Program-made: the position numbers and the translations under genes
Source of the DNA: a virus
Length of the DNA: 52,033 bases
IMG/VR virus record: IMGVR_UViG_3300033153_010635
Coordinates: 1-52,033 of that record
Direction: 5' to 3' (one strand)
In this document: positions 49,881-52,033 of the stretch, one piece after another
Position numbering within the stretch: the first letter of the stretch is position 1
Layout: every line of letters begins with the position of its first letter
The notes under the pieces: generated by a model
Told to the model about the DNA's origin: nothing
Database searches by the model: none
Seen by the model: the letters and a program-made list of their open reading frames with translations, nothing else

Positions 49881-50010
49881 TTGAAAAAATTTAAAAATCT
49901 AATATTACTTTATATGTGTTTATATGTACATTTGAAAAAATTTAAAAATCTAATATTACTTGTATATGTTTCTGTATACATTTGGAAAAATTTAAAAATC
50001 TAATATATGG
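49881..50010. repeat. Three AT-rich direct repeats, about 50-bp period
   Basis: Copies beginning at 49881, 49932 and 49982 share TTGAAAAAATTTAAAAATCT followed by AATAT; the third has TTGGAAA. They lie just left of the iteron array. Such A/T tracts act as DNA-unwinding elements or as targets of AT-binding proteins. A promoter reading gives a 13-nt spacing and is unlikely. Confidence 0.85.
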
Positions 50011-50134
50011 GTGCTCCTTGTAGCTCCTCACGGCAAGACCCGTGCCATATATAGTTCACAAACAACGAAACTTTGGCACTGATCGTGCATAGCCAAGATT
50101 CATGCCAAATGGTGGTGATATACGATGTTATTTA

Positions 50135-50313
50135 GGTATGCAAGATTGATACCACATTATGGTATGCAATGATAGTGCCATAATGAGAGTATGCAAGATT
50201 GATACCAGTGTGTTGGTATGCAAGATTGATACCAGTGTGTTGGTATGCAAGTTTAGTGCCACAGTGTTACATGCAATATTGATACCACAAAATGGTATGC
50301 AAGTTTGATGCCA
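50135..50313. repeat. Iteron-like array, seven 20-bp units at 26-27-bp period
   Basis: Units start at 50135, 50161, 50188, 50215, 50242, 50268 and 50294. The consensus is GGTATGCAAGATTGATACCA, with a GGTAT...ATACC inverted-repeat core, separated by 6-7-bp variable spacers. More decayed copies lie at about 50088-50107 and 50030-50047. Regular spacing of 2.5 helical turns suggests cooperative binding of one protein to the repeats, as in iteron origins or operator arrays. Confidence 0.85.
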
Positions 50314-50691
50314 GGCTGTGGCACACACAGATAGATTAGTTTGTCAAATTCAAAGCGAATTTAATTATGACGTTCATAGTCAGGACCGTTTGTCAATATT
50401 GTGGTGCATTATAGCATGAACACAGGAAAGCTACGCTATTGCTAGCTTTGGTCAACTGTCTAATCTTAATTGCCTATGAAATGGTGCTGTTCTGTAAGTG
50501 ACTGAAACTATTGGGCTTTCTCGTGTGATTAAAAACGCTCTAAAATTGATTGCCTTTAGTTTTCTGGTAGTATGTGTATAGTGCTGGTTCGATAGAGACT
50601 GAGGGTTAGAGGGACGGGGCGAGAAATTCCCGACCGGTGACAAGCCCTTCAAGACTCGCTTTACAAGTAGCTACGTCGTACGGACCTAGCA

Positions 50692-50716
50692 GGTTTTCCC
50701 CAGGGGGCGGAAAACC
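50692..50716. repeat. Inverted repeat GGTTTTCC / GGAAAACC
   Basis: Arms 50692-50699 and 50709-50716 enclose 9 nt. A 10-bp palindrome GCGGTACCGC lies at 50749-50758 nearby, next to another GGTTTTC. No U-tract follows, so a binding site is more likely than a terminator. Confidence 0.5.
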
Positions 50717-51027
50717 GGTATACAGGGCAGAACGGTTCTGAGGTTTTCGCGGTACCGCCGGGGGCGCAATTCATTCAGTTCTAAGCAGTAATGCTAGTGT
50801 TGTTTCAGTGCTAATGGCTTGCCAGTTATACTGGTGCCATAGCTCAGTAGACACTGTATTCACCAAGTGGTGATTAGCATTAATACTAGGTTATACTGTA
50901 ACTGCCCAAACTCCAAATGGTTGTAGGTTAGTAGCTGCAACACAATGGAGTGTAGTGTTGTGGAAGGCTTAAGACCTTTTGTTGGTTCATTACCAGCCCA
51001 TTAACGACGCTATGCTCTGTGTTGCAG

Positions 51028-51075
51028 CTACACTCAAGAGTAGTAGTTGTATAGGATTACTGCTCTTGAGTGTAG
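51028..51075 (+). promoter_or_regulatory. 18-bp stem-loop before the first small right-end gene
   Basis: CTACACTCAAGAGTAGTA (51028-51045) pairs with 51058-51075 over 18 bp, one pair G-U in the + strand RNA, with a 12-nt loop. It ends 5 nt before the conserved AACCTATAATTGGGAGTAA leader. No U-tract follows; it may be an RNA-processing or stability element. Confidence 0.6.
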
Positions 51076-51104
51076 CAATCAACCTATAATTGGGAGTAAA
51101 GCTA

Positions 51105-51284
51105 ATGACGTTGAATGACAAAGGTCTCCACTTTCACATAGTGGACGAAACCGAATGCTTAACAAAGATATATGGTATCGATTGGGATATCGTAGACCTT
51201 TGCACCTGCGATGAGTGTATGGAATGGAAAGCGAGCGCATATGGCTTTTGCACCTGTGACGAGTGTACGGAATGGAAACACTAG
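51105..51284 (+). CDS. Small Cys-rich protein with duplicated CxCDEC motif, 59 aa
   Basis: From ATG 51105 (GGGAG 8 nt upstream) it reads MTLNDKGLHFHIVDETECL and continues to a C-terminus with two copies of C-T-CDEC-x-EWK (residues about 37-46 and 52-59). The duplicated Cys pairs probably bind a metal. The 19-bp leader upstream is identical to that of the next gene. It is a likely early, host-directed small protein; function unknown. Confidence 0.65.
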   Translation: MTLNDKGLHFHIVDETECLTKIYGIDWDIVDLCTCDECMEWKASAYGFCTCDECTEWKH

Positions 51285-51289
51285 TCAAC

Positions 51290-51318
51290 GGAGTCTAGAT
51301 CTCACGAGTCTAGTCTCC
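51290..51318 (+). promoter_or_regulatory. Stem-loop between the first two right-end genes
   Basis: Arms 51290-51299 and 51309-51318 pair over 10 bp with one T-T mismatch (GGAGTCTAGA / TCTAGTCTCC) and a 9-nt loop containing CACGAG. It lies 4 nt before the second copy of the conserved leader (51322-51340). The loop resembles that of the next hairpin. Confidence 0.6.
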
Positions 51319-51345
51319 ACTAACCTATAATTGGGAGTAATCGTA

Positions 51346-51534
51346 ATGTATCGTCTGTACCCTTATGCTCGGCCGAATATTCGACCAAGTAAGAATACCG
51401 GAGAGTTTCGGAATTCTTTCGGGTTCCTGTTTTACCAAGAACCACGTTATGAAAAAGAGGAATGGGATGAAAAAGAGAGGGAGGCTTTCTATCTCAACTG
51501 CGAAAGGATTGAGATGGAGCTTATGAAAAAATAA
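51346..51534 (+). CDS. Small acidic/aromatic protein, 62 aa
   Basis: ATG 51346 follows GGGAG at 8 nt and the conserved 19-bp leader. The N-terminal part is Tyr/Pro/Arg-rich (YRLYPYARPNIRPSK) and the C-terminal part is strongly charged and helical (EEWDEKEREAFYLNCERI). No family recognised. Repeated leader and hairpin suggest co-regulation with its neighbour. Confidence 0.65.
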   Translation: MYRLYPYARPNIRPSKNTGEFRNSFGFLFYQEPRYEKEEWDEKEREAFYLNCERIEMELMKK

Positions 51535-51545
51535 GCTCCATCTCA

Positions 51546-51576
51546 GGGAGTCTAGTCTTCACGAGATTAGATTCCC
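51546..51576 (+). promoter_or_regulatory. Stem-loop after the second right-end gene
   Basis: Arms 51546-51558 and 51564-51576 pair over 13 bp (two G-U) with loop TCACG. A degenerate third copy of the leader follows at 51579-51597 but no gene starts within it. It may be a terminator-like or processing site; the T-rich tract expected of a terminator is missing. Confidence 0.55.
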
Positions 51577-51614
51577 GTAACCTACAATTGAGGATTACTA
51601 CTATAGCACTGTTG

Positions 51615-51757
51615 TGTCTATTCTAGAATACACCAGTTTCGAGATAGCGCCTAGGGGTGACACTTAACTCAAGTAGTTGAATTTATTCAACTCTCGTTTT
51701 GAGTCTCTACTCTCAACAAAACGCTGTTTCTACGGGACTATGTCTATTCCAGAATAC
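51615..51757. repeat. Paired direct repeats and hairpins in the 204-nt gap before the last small gene
   Basis: TGTCTATTC[TC]AGAATAC occurs at 51615-51631 and 51741-51757, the first containing the palindrome ATTCTAGAAT. An 8-bp hairpin AGTTGAAT/ATTCAACT lies at 51675-51692. The arrangement suggests operator-like sites. Nothing coding is seen between 51598 and 51801. Confidence 0.5.
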
Positions 51758-51801
51758 GCTATAGGTAAAAAGTGGTGATTCTCCACAACTAGAGAGTAAA
51801 A

Positions 51802-51972
51802 ATGCAGACTAGAACGCACACAAAACTTGTGCTGGTAGAAGACCAGACTCAACCAGAAATGGTCGAGATCACCATGTACCAGTGTGGTAATGGAGACCCG
51901 CTTTGGTACGTATACCGCAACAACAAGGGTCGTAGGGAGGATATCTCCCACCTTAGTTACCGTGTACTGTAG
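51802..51972 (+). CDS. Small protein, 56 aa, last right-end gene
   Basis: From ATG 51802 (AGAGAG a few nt upstream) it reads MQTRTHTKLVLVEDQTQ, then ITMYQCGNGDPLWYVYRNNK and ends SHLSYRVL. It is beta-rich and looks like real coding sequence. A 13-bp hairpin follows its stop by 12 nt. No family recognised; likely another of the short right-end accessory proteins. Confidence 0.65.
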   Translation: MQTRTHTKLVLVEDQTQPEMVEITMYQCGNGDPLWYVYRNNKGRREDISHLSYRVL

Positions 51973-51981
51973 CGCGGTTAC

Positions 51982-52025
51982 CCTGCCCCTATCTGGGTTA
52001 GTAAAATTTCCCAGATAGGGGCGGG
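51982..52025 (+). terminator. Strong hairpin after the last right-end gene
   Basis: A perfect 13-bp stem (51985-51997 with 52010-52022, arms GCCCCTATCTGGG / CCCAGATAGGGGC) extends to 16 bp with one G-U and has a 12-nt loop. No U-tract follows in the visible part, so it may be a factor-dependent terminator or a bidirectional barrier. Confidence 0.65.
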
Positions 52026-52033
52026 TTGCGCAG

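Larger units (their letters stand above)
49574..51104. other. 1.5-kb noncoding divergent region
   Basis: No convincing gene is present between the divergent operon at 49502 and the first rightward gene at 51105. Frames of about 66 codons at 50128-50328 and 50452-50652 lack ribosome sites and follow repeat sequence. The stretch holds a purine-rich part (49680-49830), three AT-rich direct repeats, an iteron array, two palindromes, and an 18-bp stem-loop. It is a candidate replication origin and control region. Confidence 0.7.

Noticed and set aside
49881-50010. Three tandem promoters
   Set aside because: TTGAAA to TAATAT spacing is about 13 nt, too short for a sigma70 promoter.
50135-50313. 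CRISPR array
   Set aside because: The period is only 26-27 bp, the spacers are 6-7 bp and two are identical, repeats diverge, and no cas gene is present. Iterons fit better.
50128-50328. Minus-strand 66-codon ORF
   Set aside because: It is a translation of the iteron repeats and has no ribosome site or coding-like composition.
50452-50652. Minus-strand 66-codon ORF in the noncoding region
   Set aside because: No Shine-Dalgarno site, atypical composition, and isolated from any operon.

Overview
The window is part of a large tailed-phage genome. It encodes a contractile tail (sheath, tube, tape measure, hub and spike), so the phage has myovirus morphology. The DNA is AT-leaning, genes are tightly packed with many ATGA, TAATG, GTGA and TTGA stop/start overlaps, and Shine-Dalgarno sites are strong (AGGAGG-like), which indicates a bacterial virus. 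No host gene, integrase, tRNA or rRNA was found. I cannot name the host from the sequence. Virion genes alone fill about 41 kb, so the complete genome is probably well over 100 kb.

Layout. (1) Positions 1-40.9 kb form one long leftward late block, read from high to low coordinates: two overlapping membrane proteins, two accessory virion-type proteins (one with a DUF5661-like C-terminus), an amidase-2 lysin, a portal protein interrupted by a LAGLIDADG intein, a giant protein with an inorganic-pyrophosphatase-like head, two disordered proteins, a YkgJ-like Cys cluster protein and a zinc-ribbon protein. A terminator/hairpin leader follows, then the capsid module (prohead protease, two paralogous scaffold-like proteins, major capsid protein), a perfect terminator hairpin, a connector/neck series, tail sheath, tail tube, two LamG-type fibres (one with PKD and leucine-rich repeats), frameshifted tail-assembly chaperones, tape measure, baseplate hub and spike. 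(2) At 40.95-41.36 kb a spacer carries a decayed copy of a virion gene found 30 kb away, plus divergent promoter-like sites. (3) A rightward multi-HTH/zinc regulator lies at 41.4-42.2 kb. (4) At 42.1-49.5 kb there is a leftward operon of non-virion genes: divergent uracil-DNA glycosylase, AT-hook/poly-Glu protein, secreted Asp-rich calcium-motif protein, ThyX interrupted by an HNH intein, a triple-HTH regulator, a ribbon-helix-helix protein and small Cys-rich proteins. (5) At 49.5-52.0 kb there is a largely noncoding, repeat-rich region: a conserved promoter, three AT-rich direct repeats, a 7-unit 26-27-bp-period iteron array, strong hairpins, and three tiny rightward genes, two of them preceded by the same 19-bp leader behind a hairpin.

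How the parts fit. The left block builds the particle. The middle operon handles nucleotide metabolism (ThyX, UDG homologue) and regulation. The right end looks like a divergent control region or origin with a cassette of short early-type genes. The observations I rate highest are: a short motif shared by the major capsid protein, the prohead protease tail and an unrelated Cys-rich protein, which suggests a capsid-targeting tag; a family-1 UDG whose gate Tyr and catalytic His are both Asn; inteins in both portal and ThyX; the LRR tail fibre; the iteron array; and several small genes and start-site corrections. Family assignments rest on motif recognition only, because no database search was possible.
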